A stretch of DNA of 33,992 nt from Xanthobacteraceae bacterium. GTDB lineage: Bacteria > Pseudomonadota > Alphaproteobacteria > Rhizobiales > Xanthobacteraceae. Location: positions 1 to 33,992 of the forward strand of contig JASHOX010000251.1 of the NCBI GenBank assembly GCA_030038415.1, read 5' to 3'. A model generated the notes under the pieces. That model worked only from the letters and a program-made list of their open reading frames with translations. It was not told the origin of the DNA and did not search any database. A program made the position numbers and the translations under genes. Shown one piece after another: positions 9,120-17,369 of this stretch; position 1 is the stretch's first letter, and each line of letters begins with the position of its first letter.

Positions 9120-9986
9120 ATGATGGGCGAGCCGTTTGCGTCCGATCCTTATGTCGTCGGCAAAAGCGCACCGCCGCCTGAGCCGCCGCATATTCCGGCC
9201 GAAGAGTCATTATGCCCGGTGGTGTTGCACGACTGGGTAAACTCCGAATACAAGCATCTCGTCGTCGAGGCTTCGCCGAAGGCGCTGACCGTTACGCCGG
9301 GGCAGTTTTTCAATCTGCTGTGTCCGTCGCCCGATGTCGGCGAGCTGTTCTTCCGCCGGCCGCAGAGCGTCTATCGCGTCAATCGCAAGCGCGGCCGCAT
9401 TGAATTTCTTTACAAATGCGTCGGCCGCGGTACGCGCGGGCTTTCGACGCTGCAGAAGGGCGATGCGCTCAACATGGTCGGGCCGCTTGGCGTCGGCTTC
9501 CGCCTCGATCCGGCCTGGCGCCACATCGTCGTGCTCGGCCGCGGCGTCGGCATCGCCACGTTGGGGCCGATCTCGCAGCTCGCGCGCGACAATAATGTCG
9601 GCGTCACCGCGATCCTGTCCGCGCGCAATGCCGACTTCGTCATGGCCGATACGTTCTTCCGCGAGGCCGGCGACGTCGTCAGTGTGCTCGATACCGACGG
9701 CACCAGCGCGGTGGACAATGTCGAGAAAATCCTCGCCGGGCTGATCGCGCAAAAGCGCGCCGATGCGTTTTTCACCTGCGGCTCGAACCGGCTGTTTCAG
9801 CTGATGAAGCGGCTCGGCAAAGCGCACAACATTCCGGGCCAGGTAGCGATGGAGCAGGTGATGGCGTGCGGGCTCGGCCCCTGCTACGTCTGTGTCCGCA
9901 CCTTCGAGGTCGACGGCAAGAAGGAGCTGCGCCGGGTCTGCATCGAAGGGCCGGTGTTCGACATGCAGGAGGCGGTCGGATGGTAG
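9120..9986 (+). CDS. pyrK: Dihydroorotate dehydrogenase electron-transfer subunit (PyrK)
   Basis: This encodes 288 aa. PyrK carries electrons from dihydroorotate oxidation to NAD+ through FAD and a [2Fe-2S] cluster in the class 1B (PyrDB-PyrK) enzyme. An FAD-binding barrel contains RRPQSVY (79-85), followed by an NAD-binding domain (LGRGVGIATLGP, 139-150) and a C-terminal cluster with Cys250, Cys255, Cys258 and Cys274 in the CX4CX2CXnC order typical of PyrK. A proline-rich 30-residue N-terminal extension is longer than usual. Two ATGs in tandem (9120, 9123) follow a weak GTGGGA site. The next gene is the catalytic partner PyrD. Confidence 0.87.
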   Translation: MMGEPFASDPYVVGKSAPPPEPPHIPAEESLCPVVLHDWVNSEYKHLVVEASPKALTVTPGQFFNLLCPSPDVGELFFRRPQSVYRVNRKRGRIEFLYKCVGRGTRGLSTLQKGDALNMVGPLGVGFRLDPAWRHIVVLGRGVGIATLGPISQLARDNNVGVTAILSARNADFVMADTFFREAGDVVSVLDTDGTSAVDNVEKILAGLIAQKRADAFFTCGSNRLFQLMKRLGKAHNIPGQVAMEQVMACGLGPCYVCVRTFEVDGKKELRRVCIEGPVFDMQEAVGW

Positions 9987-10000
9987 CGACCTTTTCGCTC

Positions 10001-10050
10001 GTCCCCGCAAAAGCGGGGACCTGGATTCCCGCTTGCGTGGGAATGAGCGG
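10001..10050. repeat. Tandem-hairpin intergenic repeat inside the pyr run
   Basis: GTCCCCGC-AAAA-GCGGGGAC (10001-10020) is a perfect 8-bp stem. It is followed by a second imperfect hairpin, ATTCCCGC to GTGGGAAT (10025-10044). This is a common mobile-like palindrome of Bradyrhizobium-type genomes. It fills the gap between pyrK and pyrD and may modulate readthrough or mRNA stability. Confidence 0.75.
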
Positions 10051-10071
10051 AATATCTAGCGGGACAGTCTG

Positions 10072-11019
10072 ATGGTAGACATGCGCGTCAAGGTCGGCTC
10101 GGTGAGCCTGCAAAATCCGGTGATGCCCGGCTCCGGCTGCTTCTCGACCGATCTCGCCCAGGTGATGGACATCAACCGGCTCGGCGCCATGGTGGCAAAA
10201 ACCGTGTCGCGCGAATACCGCGCCGGTAATCCGCCGCCGCGCGCCGCCGAGGTGGAAGGCGGCATGATCAATTCGATCGGCCTGCCGACCAAGGGCATCA
10301 AATATTTCTTCGAGCATCAGGTGCCCGATTATCGGCGCTTTAGGCCACCGCTGGTGGCTTCGATCTCGGGTACCACGATCGAGGATTTCGAAGCGATGGC
10401 GCGCGACGTCGCCAAAGGCGACATCGACGTGCTTGAGGTCAATATTTCCTGCCCGACGCGCGATCCCAAGGGTGGCAATTTCGCGCTGCATGCCGAGCAT
10501 ACTTACGAGGTGATGAAGCTCATTCGCGCCACGACCGACAAGCCGGTCTGGGTCAAGCTGTCGCCCAATGCCGGCGACATCGTTACCGTGGCGCAGGCCG
10601 CCGAGCGCGCCGGCGCCAATGCGCTGGTCGTGGCCAACACCATTTTGGGACTGAAGATCAACACCGACACGTTTCGGCCAGCGATCGGCAACAAGTTCGG
10701 CGGTTTGTCGGGGCCGGGTATCAAGCCGATTATCGTGCGCATGGTGCATCAATGCGCCAAGGCGGTGAAAATCCCGATCATCGGCTGCGGCGGCATCGTC
10801 AAGGTCGAGGACGCGGTGGAATATATGCTGGCTGGCGCCACCGCGGTGATGATTGGCTATCTCACTTTCCGCAATCCCAGCGGCATGATCGCCATCATCG
10901 ACGGGCTTGAAGAGTGGTGCGCCAAACGCGGCTTTGCTCGCGTCGCCGATCTGACCGGCGCGATGATCGACGAGCCGCCGATGGAGACCTTTGCCGCCGC
11001 TGCGGCGCCGATCGGGTAA
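10072..11019 (+). CDS. pyrD: Dihydroorotate dehydrogenase, class 1B catalytic subunit
   Basis: This encodes 315 aa of FMN TIM barrel oxidising dihydroorotate to orotate. The class 1 active-site base is Cys127 in VNISCPT; class 2 membrane enzymes have Ser here. Other marks are NSIGLPTKG (67-75), the FMN/substrate segment GGLSGPGIKPI, and the phosphate-binding IIGCGGI. There is no N-terminal membrane helix, which also argues for class 1. The neighbouring pyrK fits class 1B. The ATG at 10072 or the in-frame one at 10081 could be used. The following pyrC starts 9 bases after the stop. A dihydropyrimidine dehydrogenase-like role is less likely given pyrC and pyrE downstream. Confidence 0.88.
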   Translation: MVDMRVKVGSVSLQNPVMPGSGCFSTDLAQVMDINRLGAMVAKTVSREYRAGNPPPRAAEVEGGMINSIGLPTKGIKYFFEHQVPDYRRFRPPLVASISGTTIEDFEAMARDVAKGDIDVLEVNISCPTRDPKGGNFALHAEHTYEVMKLIRATTDKPVWVKLSPNAGDIVTVAQAAERAGANALVVANTILGLKINTDTFRPAIGNKFGGLSGPGIKPIIVRMVHQCAKAVKIPIIGCGGIVKVEDAVEYMLAGATAVMIGYLTFRNPSGMIAIIDGLEEWCAKRGFARVADLTGAMIDEPPMETFAAAAAPIG

Positions 11020-11028
11020 TTTACGACC

Positions 11029-12072
11029 ATGACCACGCGTATCACTATCCGCAAGCCGGACGACTGGCACCTGCATGTTCGCGACGGCGAAATGCTCAAA
11101 GCGGTGCTACCCTATACGGCGAAGAATTTCGCCCGCGCCATTTTGATGCCGAATCTCATTCCGCCGGTGCGCACCACGGCCGACTGCAGCGCCTATCGCG
11201 AGCGGGTGCTGGCGGCGCTGCCGCCTGGTTCGAAGTTCAAGCCGCTGATGACGTGTTATCTCACCGACGACACCGATCCCGACGATGTCGAGCGCGGCTT
11301 TCGCGACGGCGTGTTTACCGGCGTAAAACTTTATCCGGCCAACGCCACGACCAATTCGGCGGCCGGCGTCACCGACTACAAGAAAGTCATGCGCGTCCTT
11401 GAGCGCATGGAAAAGATCGACATGCCGTTTCTGATGCACGGCGAGGACACCGATCCGGACGTCGACATCTTCGACCGCGAGAAGGCATTCATCGACCGGC
11501 ACCTGTCGAAATGGATCAAGCAGTTCCCCAAGCTCCGCTTCATTCTGGAGCATCTGTCGTCCAAGGACGGCGCCGATTTCGTCAAAAGCGCCGCGCCGCA
11601 GGTCGCCGGCACCATCACGCCCTATCACATGATGCTCACCCGTAACGACTGGTTCGGCCACGGGCTCAAGCCCTATATGTACGTGATGCCGGTGATCAAA
11701 ACCGCGCGCGACCGCACTGCCCTGCGCAAGGCGGCGACCTCGGGCGAGGCCTGCTATTTCCTCGGCACCGATTCCGCGCCGCACCCATATTCACGGAAGG
11801 TGTCGACCAATGGCGTGCCCGGCATGTTCAATGCCCCGGTGGCGCTCGAGACCTATACCCAAGTGTTCGAGGAAGAAGGCGCGCTCGACAAGCTCGAAGC
11901 CTTTGCCTCGCTCAACGGCCCGAAGCATTACCGCATGCCGGTCAACGAAGAGACCATCACGCTGGAAAGGACGCCTTGGACGGCGCCCGAGGAGGTCAAG
12001 GTCGCCGGCCCCGACGAGCGCGCTTTGGTCTATCGCGGCGGCGAAACCATCGCCTGGAAGGTTGTCGGTTGA
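11029..12072 (+). CDS. pyrC: Dihydroorotase, class II (PyrC)
   Basis: This encodes 347 aa, the length of the Escherichia coli-type enzyme that cyclises carbamoyl aspartate to dihydroorotate. The metal-binding pair His14/His16 lies in DDWHLHVRDG. The carboxylated Lys100 is in TGVKLYPANATTNS, His137 in FLMHGE, His175 in LEHLSSKD, and catalytic Asp248 in FLGTDSAPH. All expected ligands are present, so it should be active. It is closely spaced after pyrD, so it is probably co-transcribed with it. Confidence 0.96.
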   Translation: MTTRITIRKPDDWHLHVRDGEMLKAVLPYTAKNFARAILMPNLIPPVRTTADCSAYRERVLAALPPGSKFKPLMTCYLTDDTDPDDVERGFRDGVFTGVKLYPANATTNSAAGVTDYKKVMRVLERMEKIDMPFLMHGEDTDPDVDIFDREKAFIDRHLSKWIKQFPKLRFILEHLSSKDGADFVKSAAPQVAGTITPYHMMLTRNDWFGHGLKPYMYVMPVIKTARDRTALRKAATSGEACYFLGTDSAPHPYSRKVSTNGVPGMFNAPVALETYTQVFEEEGALDKLEAFASLNGPKHYRMPVNEETITLERTPWTAPEEVKVAGPDERALVYRGGETIAWKVVG

Positions 12073-12079
12073 GGCTATA

Positions 12080-12138
12080 TTGTGGTCGTCTTTCCAGGGC
12101 GCCACGCAGCTCTTCGCTGCACTCGGTTCCGGAATGAC
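12080..12138. repeat. Degenerate palindromic repeat between pyrC and pyrE
   Basis: The stretch ends in GGTTCCGGAATGACC and contains a GCAGC-TCTTC-GCTGC hairpin. The layout matches the 'GTCATTCCGG...' intergenic repeats of related genomes. It is assigned by pattern only and no second copy was found in the window. Confidence 0.4.
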
Positions 12139-12158
12139 CAGATGATGGATCAATACCA

Positions 12159-12848
12159 ATGACGGGCTTTCCCGACAAAGCGGTGATCGCCGATCTGACG
12201 GCGAAGATGCTGCTTGAGGTCGATGCGGTTCGCTTCATGACCGACAAGCCGTTCATCTACACCTCCGGCTGGGCGAGCCCGGTCTATACCGATTGCCGCA
12301 GGCTGATCTCGTTTCCGCGGGTGCGCCAGACGCTGATCGATTTCGGCGTGGCGACGGTGACGCGCGACGTCGGTTTCGAGCAGTTCGATGCGGTCGCCGG
12401 CGGCGAGACGGCGGGTATCCCGTTCGCCGCCTGGATGGCAGACCGGCTGATGCTGCCGATGCAATATGTGCGCAAGAAGCCGAAAGGCTTTGGCCGCAAC
12501 GCCCAGATCGAGGGCCATATCGAAGACGGCGACCGGGTGCTGCTGGTCGAGGACATGACCACCGACGGCCGCAGCAAAGTCAATTTCTGCAAAGCGCTGC
12601 GCGGCGCCGGCGCCGTAGTCGACCATGTCTTCGTGTTCTTCTTTTACGACATCTTCCCCGAGGGCAAAAAAATCTTGAGCGATCTCGGCGTGACGCTGCA
12701 TGCGCTTGCCACTTGGTGGGATGTGCTGGAAGTGGCCAAGAAGAGCGGCAAGTTCGACAAGGGCAAACTCAAGGAAGTGGAAAAGTTCATGAAGGACCCT
12801 GCCGCCTGGTCGAAGGCACATGGCGGCGCCGCGCAAGTGGCTGAGTAA
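12159..12848 (+). CDS. pyrE: Orotate phosphoribosyltransferase
   Basis: This encodes 229 aa, joining orotate and PRPP to make orotidine 5'-phosphate. The PRPP loop reads [14 protein letters not shown], the TDG variant I associate with alphaproteobacterial PyrE. Upstream, [18 protein letters not shown] and [14 protein letters not shown] are the usual OPRT segments, and [17 protein letters not shown] is the flexible catalytic loop with conserved lysines. A Lys-rich C-terminal tail is typical of the long alphaproteobacterial form. It is separated from pyrC by 86 bp holding a degenerate repeat, so coupling to the rest of the run is uncertain. Confidence 0.95.
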   Translation: MTGFPDKAVIADLTAKMLLEVDAVRFMTDKPFIYTSGWASPVYTDCRRLISFPRVRQTLIDFGVATVTRDVGFEQFDAVAGGETAGIPFAAWMADRLMLPMQYVRKKPKGFGRNAQIEGHIEDGDRVLLVEDMTTDGRSKVNFCKALRGAGAVVDHVFVFFFYDIFPEGKKILSDLGVTLHALATWWDVLEVAKKSGKFDKGKLKEVEKFMKDPAAWSKAHGGAAQVAE

Positions 12849-12862
12849 CCAAAGGGACGGAA

Positions 12863-14359
12863 ATGCCAAAACAAGTTGCGGAAGTTGCGGATGTGATTGT
12901 TGTCGGCGCCGGTAACGCGGCGTTTTGCGCGGCGCTGGCCGCGGAGGAGCAGGGCGCCAAGGTCGTGATGTGCGAGGCCGCGCCCGAGGATGAATCCGGC
13001 GGCAACAGCCGCTTCACCGCGGGCTCGATCCGCGTCGTCTATAACGGCGTCGACGACATCAAGACACTGGTGCCGGACCTCACGCCCGCGGAAATCGAAA
13101 CGACCGATTTCGGCACCTATACCGCCGAGCAATTTTACGACGACATGGCGCGGGTAACGCAGAACCGCGCCGATCCGGACCTCGTCGAGCTTCTGGTCAC
13201 CAAGAGCTTCGATTCGCTCAATTGGATGCGGCAAAAGGGCGTGCGGCTCATTCCGATCTACGGCCGGCAGGCATTCAAGATCGACGGCAAATTCAAGTTC
13301 TGGGGCGGGCTGACCGTTGAATCGGTTGGCGGCGGTCCCGGTCTCGTCAACCAGCTCACCGCGGCGGCGAAAAAGCGCGGCATCGATATCCGCTATTCGA
13401 CGCGCGGCATGGATTTGTTGTACGACGGCAGTCGAATCGAAGGCGTGCGGGTGCGGCAGGACGGCGAGGTCCGCGAATTACGCGGCAAATCGGTGGTGCT
13501 GGCCTGTGGCGGCTTCGAGGCCAATCCGGAATGGCGCACGCGCTATCTCGGCCCGGGCTGGGATCTCGCCAAGGTGCGCGGCAGCCGCTTCAACATCGGC
13601 GACGGCATCCGCATGGCGCTCGACATCGGCGCCGTGCCGCGCGGCAACTGGTCGGGTTGCCACGCCGTGCAATGGGAAATGAACGCGCCGGAATTCGGCG
13701 ATCTCGCCGTCGGCGACCAGTTCCAGAAGCACTCCTATCCGTTCTCGATCCTGATCAACGCCACCGGCAAGCGCTTCGTCGACGAGGGCGCCGATTTCCG
13801 CAATTACACTTACGCCAAATACGGTCGCGTAGTTCTGGAGCAGCCCGGCCAGTTCGGCTGGCAGGTCTTCGACCAGAAGACCAAGCATCTGCAGCGCGAC
13901 GAATACCGCATCCGCCAGATCACCAAGATAACCGCGAACACCATCGAGGAGTTCGCCAAAAAGCTCGACGGCGTCAACGCCGCCGAGTTCCTCAAGACCA
14001 TCAAGGAATATAATGCCGCGGTGAAGACCGACGTGCCGTTCAATCCGAATATCAAGGATGGGCGCTGCACGGTCGGGCTTGCCGTCAATAAAAGCAATTG
14101 GGCCAACACCATCGATGCGCCGCCGTTCGAAGGCTACGCCGTGACCTGCGGCGTCACCTTCACCTTCGGCGGCCTGCGCATCAACACCGACGGCGAAGTG
14201 CTCAACACCGACTACCAGCCGATGCGCGGCCTCTACGCCGCCGGCGAACTGGTCGGCGGCCTGTTCTATTTCAATTATCCGGGCGGCTCCGGTCTGATGT
14301 CCGGCACCGTGTTCGGCAAGATAGCCGGCACGTCGGCCGGCCGCGCCGGGAAGAACTGA
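12863..14359 (+). CDS. TcuA-like FAD-dependent dehydrogenase (fumarate reductase flavoprotein family)
   Basis: This encodes 498 aa. The N-terminal dinucleotide fold is VIVVGAGNAAFCAALA (about 12-27) with an acidic end of strand 2 (VMCEAAP), followed by ESGGNSRFTAGS, a segment of the tricarballylate dehydrogenase (TcuA/CobZ) and fumarate reductase flavoproteins. A C-terminal FAD segment (MRGLYAAGELVGG, then NYPGGSGLMSG) closes the fold. TcuA oxidises tricarballylate to aconitate using TcuB as electron partner; no tcuB is present here, so the substrate may differ. GGGACGG precedes the ATG, 14 bp after pyrE. It heads a co-directional catabolic run. Confidence 0.85.
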   Translation: MPKQVAEVADVIVVGAGNAAFCAALAAEEQGAKVVMCEAAPEDESGGNSRFTAGSIRVVYNGVDDIKTLVPDLTPAEIETTDFGTYTAEQFYDDMARVTQNRADPDLVELLVTKSFDSLNWMRQKGVRLIPIYGRQAFKIDGKFKFWGGLTVESVGGGPGLVNQLTAAAKKRGIDIRYSTRGMDLLYDGSRIEGVRVRQDGEVRELRGKSVVLACGGFEANPEWRTRYLGPGWDLAKVRGSRFNIGDGIRMALDIGAVPRGNWSGCHAVQWEMNAPEFGDLAVGDQFQKHSYPFSILINATGKRFVDEGADFRNYTYAKYGRVVLEQPGQFGWQVFDQKTKHLQRDEYRIRQITKITANTIEEFAKKLDGVNAAEFLKTIKEYNAAVKTDVPFNPNIKDGRCTVGLAVNKSNWANTIDAPPFEGYAVTCGVTFTFGGLRINTDGEVLNTDYQPMRGLYAAGELVGGLFYFNYPGGSGLMSGTVFGKIAGTSAGRAGKN

Positions 14360-14374
14360 CCGAGAGAGCCAGTC

Positions 14375-15703
14375 ATGGACGCCAAGGTCTCGTCCGCGCT
14401 CAATACGCTCTCGGCAAGCGAGATCGCCGCCGAAATCGCCGCCGGCAGGATGACCTGCGAAGCGGTGGTGCGCGACTGCGTGGCGCGGATCGCCGCGCGC
14501 GATGGCGTGGTGAAGGCCTTCGTGAATTTCGACGCCGATATCGCGCTCGACCAGGCCCGTGCGCTTGATCGCGGCTCGCGCCGCGGCCCGCTGCACGGCG
14601 TGCCGATCGGGCTGAAGGACACCATCGATACGGTCGATATGCCGACCGAGATGGGTTCGCCGATCTATCGCGGCAACCGGCCGCGCGCCGATGCCTCCTG
14701 CGTCGCGCTGTTGCGCCGCGCCGGCGCGGTCATCCTCGGCAAGACCGCGACGTGCGAATTCGCCGGCAGTGCGCCGCCGGAAACCACCAATCCGCACAAT
14801 CCGGCCCATACGCCCGGCGGCTCCTCGAGCGGCTCGGCGGCGGCGGTCGCCGATTTCATGGTGCCGGCGGCGCTCGGCACGCAGACCGGCGGTTCGGTGC
14901 TCCGACCGTCGTCGTTCTGCGGCGTGTTCGGCTACAAACCGACCTATAACACCATCAATAAGCAGGGCGTCTGGCCGGCCGCCGACTCGATCGACACCAT
15001 CGGCTGGCTGGCGCGCTCCATCGACGACATCGAGCTTTTGACGGCAGTGCTACGCATGGAAACGCCGCGACCGCCGCGCAAGCTGGAAAACGCGCCGCGG
15101 ATTGGCGTCTGGCGCACCGATTTGTGGGATACCGCGCAGGACGAGACCAAGGTCGCGATCGTGGATGCCGCCACGAAGCTCGGCAAAGCCGGCGCCACGG
15201 TGCGCGACGTCGACAGGCCCGACGCCTTCACCGGCCTGCATGTCATCGCCCGCTCGACCATCGGATTTTACGAGCGCGCCGCCTGCATGGCCTATGCATG
15301 GGATCACCAGCGCCAACAGCTGTCGCCGCAAATGCGGGGCTATATCGAAAACGGCCATAAGATTTCGCGTGACGATTATGTCGCCGGCCTGCGGCGCCTC
15401 GACGAATGCCGCGCGCTGCTCGGAGGGGTATTCGCGAACTTCGACGTTCTGTTGGTCCCCTGCGTGCCGGGCGAGGCGCCAAAGGGTCTTGGCGCCACTG
15501 GCGATCCTTCGATGCAGGCGATCTGGACCGCGCTGCATACGCCGACCATGACGCTGCCGACCCATCGCGGTCCCAGCGATCTGCCGGTCGGCATTCAGCT
15601 GGTGGCGCAGCGCTACGACGACGACCGTTTGTTCGCCTGTGCGCGCTGGATTTGGGACAGGATCGGCGCGCCGGACATGGTCGGCGTGCGCCGGAGCCGC
15701 TAA
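14375..15703 (+). CDS. Amidase (amidase signature family)
   Basis: This encodes 442 aa. The amidase-signature triad is visible: Lys81 in GLKDTIDT, cis-Ser150 in PGGSSSGSAAAV, and nucleophile Ser174 in GTQTGGSVLRP. The FCGVFGYKPTYN segment that follows is also standard. The family hydrolyses amides, including aryl and alkyl amides, malonamide, allophanate and glutamyl-tRNA. GatA is unlikely because no gatB or gatC is adjacent and the context is catabolic. The gene begins 15 bp after the TcuA-like gene, and its stop codon shares one base with the next start, indicating translational coupling. Confidence 0.92.
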   Translation: MDAKVSSALNTLSASEIAAEIAAGRMTCEAVVRDCVARIAARDGVVKAFVNFDADIALDQARALDRGSRRGPLHGVPIGLKDTIDTVDMPTEMGSPIYRGNRPRADASCVALLRRAGAVILGKTATCEFAGSAPPETTNPHNPAHTPGGSSSGSAAAVADFMVPAALGTQTGGSVLRPSSFCGVFGYKPTYNTINKQGVWPAADSIDTIGWLARSIDDIELLTAVLRMETPRPPRKLENAPRIGVWRTDLWDTAQDETKVAIVDAATKLGKAGATVRDVDRPDAFTGLHVIARSTIGFYERAACMAYAWDHQRQQLSPQMRGYIENGHKISRDDYVAGLRRLDECRALLGGVFANFDVLLVPCVPGEAPKGLGATGDPSMQAIWTALHTPTMTLPTHRGPSDLPVGIQLVAQRYDDDRLFACARWIWDRIGAPDMVGVRRSR

Positions 15704-16296
15704 TGGAATTCGACAATTCGTTCGACGTGCCGCTGCCACCGGAGCAAGCCTGGGCGGTGCTGATGGATATTCCGCGCGTCGCGCCCTGCATGCCGGGCGC
15801 GGAGTTGACCGAGATCGTCGATCCGCGGAACTACAAGGGCAAAATTTCGGTGCGGCTCGGTCCGGTCGCGCTTACGTTTGCGGGCCGGGTCGAATTCGAA
15901 CAGATCGATGCCGCAAACCACGCCGCGCGGGTCAAGGCGCAGGGCAGCGACGCCAAAGGCCGCGGCGGCGCCAATGCCACCGCAACGTTCCGGCTCGAGC
16001 CGGCCGGCGCCGGTTCGGCCGTGCGTATCCATACCGAGCTGATGCTGTCGGGCGCGGTCGCGCAATACGGCCGCGGCGTCGGCATGATCGAGGCGACGGC
16101 GGCGCAGATCGTCGGACAATTCGCGGCCAATTTGCGCGCCCAGCTTGCAGAGATGCCGCCTATGCCGGATGGCGCCTTGCGGCCGGCTTCTTCCGAAGTG
16201 CAGCCTTCCGCCGCCAAGCCGATTTCTGGTCTGTCGCTGATCGCCCGCGTCATTTGGTCTAGGCTGGTGGCCCTGTTCAGCGCAAGCAAAACCTAG
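15703..16296 (+). CDS. CoxG-like SRPBCC-family protein
   Basis: This encodes 197 aa. The opening MEFDNSFDVPLPPEQAWAVL and PRVAPCMPGAEL are characteristic of carbon monoxide dehydrogenase subunit G (CoxG) and related SRPBCC-fold proteins. The C-terminal VIWSRLVALF stretch is hydrophobic and could touch the membrane, as proposed for CoxG anchoring of molybdenum hydroxylases. Its start overlaps the amidase stop (TAATG). It sits one gene before a CoxL-type large subunit, supporting a role in assembling or anchoring that enzyme. Confidence 0.85.
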   Translation: MEFDNSFDVPLPPEQAWAVLMDIPRVAPCMPGAELTEIVDPRNYKGKISVRLGPVALTFAGRVEFEQIDAANHAARVKAQGSDAKGRGGANATATFRLEPAGAGSAVRIHTELMLSGAVAQYGRGVGMIEATAAQIVGQFAANLRAQLAEMPPMPDGALRPASSEVQPSAAKPISGLSLIARVIWSRLVALFSASKT

Positions 16297-16334
16297 CTAT
16301 CATTCGCGAGCGCAGGAAAATCGTCGGGGCAATC

Positions 16335-17369
16335 ATGGGTCGATCACGCATGCTGCGGATGGCGACCGGAGTTTTCACCGCGCTCATCGCGCTCGCCGGC
16401 ACAGCAGCCGCTGACGATGTCGCTGATTTTTACAAAAGCCGCGATGTTTCGCTGATCATCGGTTACAGCGTCGGCGGCGGCTACGATGCTTACGCGCGGC
16501 TCTTGGCGCGTTATATCGGCAAACACATTCCCGGCGAGCCATCGATTATTCCGCAGCAAATGACGGGTGCCGGCAGCCTGCGTTCCGCAAAATACATTTA
16601 TTCGGTGGCGGCCAAAGACGGTTCCATATTCGGCACGTTTTCCCGCAGCATGGGAATTGCGCCGCTGCTCGGCCAAGCCGATTTCGACAGCCGCCAATTC
16701 ACCTGGCTCGGCAGCGTCACTGACGACAACACCACCTGCGTGATGTCGAGCGCTTCGCCGATCAAGAATTGGAACGATTTCTTGAGCAAACCGTCCAAGC
16801 TCGGCGGCCTTGGCGCGGACGCCGACCCCGATATCTGGGCGCTGCTCTACAAGAATGTGTTCGGCGCCAGGCTGCAGCTCGTTACCGGCTATCCCGGCAC
16901 CAACGACGTGACGCTCGCCATGGAGCGCGGCGAGGTCGACGGCTTGTGCGGCCTGTCCTGGAGTACGATTAAGACGCGCCATCAGGACTGGCTGACGAAC
17001 CATTCCGTCAACATCATCGTGCAGGCAGCGCTGAAGAAAGAGCCGGAAATAGCGTCGGTGCCGCTGGCGACCGAGCTCGCCACCAATCCGGAGCAGTTGC
17101 AAACCATAAAGCTCTTGCTGGCGAGCCAGGCCATGGCACGGCCGTTTGCGGCGCCGCCCGGCATCCCGCAATCCCGCAAGCATGCCTTGATCGCAGCCTT
17201 CGACGCCACCATGATCGATCGCGATTTTCTCGCCGAGGCGCAAAAGCTTAACTTCGAGGTGCATCCGGTCAGCGCCGCGACCATCGACTCGCTGCTGGCG
17301 GACGTCTATGCCACCCCTAAGGACGTCATCGCCAAGGCGACCAAGGCGATATCGAGTACCAATCAGTGA
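16335..17369 (+). CDS. Bug-family (TctC-like) periplasmic solute-binding receptor, first
   Basis: This encodes 344 aa with a signal peptide (positive MGRSRMLR, hydrophobic core, GTAAADD cut region near residue 26). The mature part follows the tripartite tricarboxylate transporter receptor pattern: DVSLIIGYSVGGGYDAYARL, the PQQMTGAGSLRSA ligand loop and GYPGTNDVTLAMERGEVDG. Such receptors bind carboxylates, amides or aromatic acids in the periplasm. No TctA/TctB membrane subunits are in the window. Its stop overlaps the next start by 4 bases. It is diverged from the second Bug protein at 19706. Confidence 0.85.
   Translation: MGRSRMLRMATGVFTALIALAGTAAADDVADFYKSRDVSLIIGYSVGGGYDAYARLLARYIGKHIPGEPSIIPQQMTGAGSLRSAKYIYSVAAKDGSIFGTFSRSMGIAPLLGQADFDSRQFTWLGSVTDDNTTCVMSSASPIKNWNDFLSKPSKLGGLGADADPDIWALLYKNVFGARLQLVTGYPGTNDVTLAMERGEVDGLCGLSWSTIKTRHQDWLTNHSVNIIVQAALKKEPEIASVPLATELATNPEQLQTIKLLLASQAMARPFAAPPGIPQSRKHALIAAFDATMIDRDFLAEAQKLNFEVHPVSAATIDSLLADVYATPKDVIAKATKAISSTNQ

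Noticed and set aside
9772..11076. Minus-strand open frame of 434 codons over pyrK/pyrD
   Set aside because: It is antisense to two well-supported genes; its only repeat-like part is the palindromic intergenic repeat read in translation.
14375..15703. GatA subunit of glutamyl-tRNA amidotransferase
   Set aside because: The amidase signature is shared, but gatB/gatC are absent and the neighbours are catabolic.
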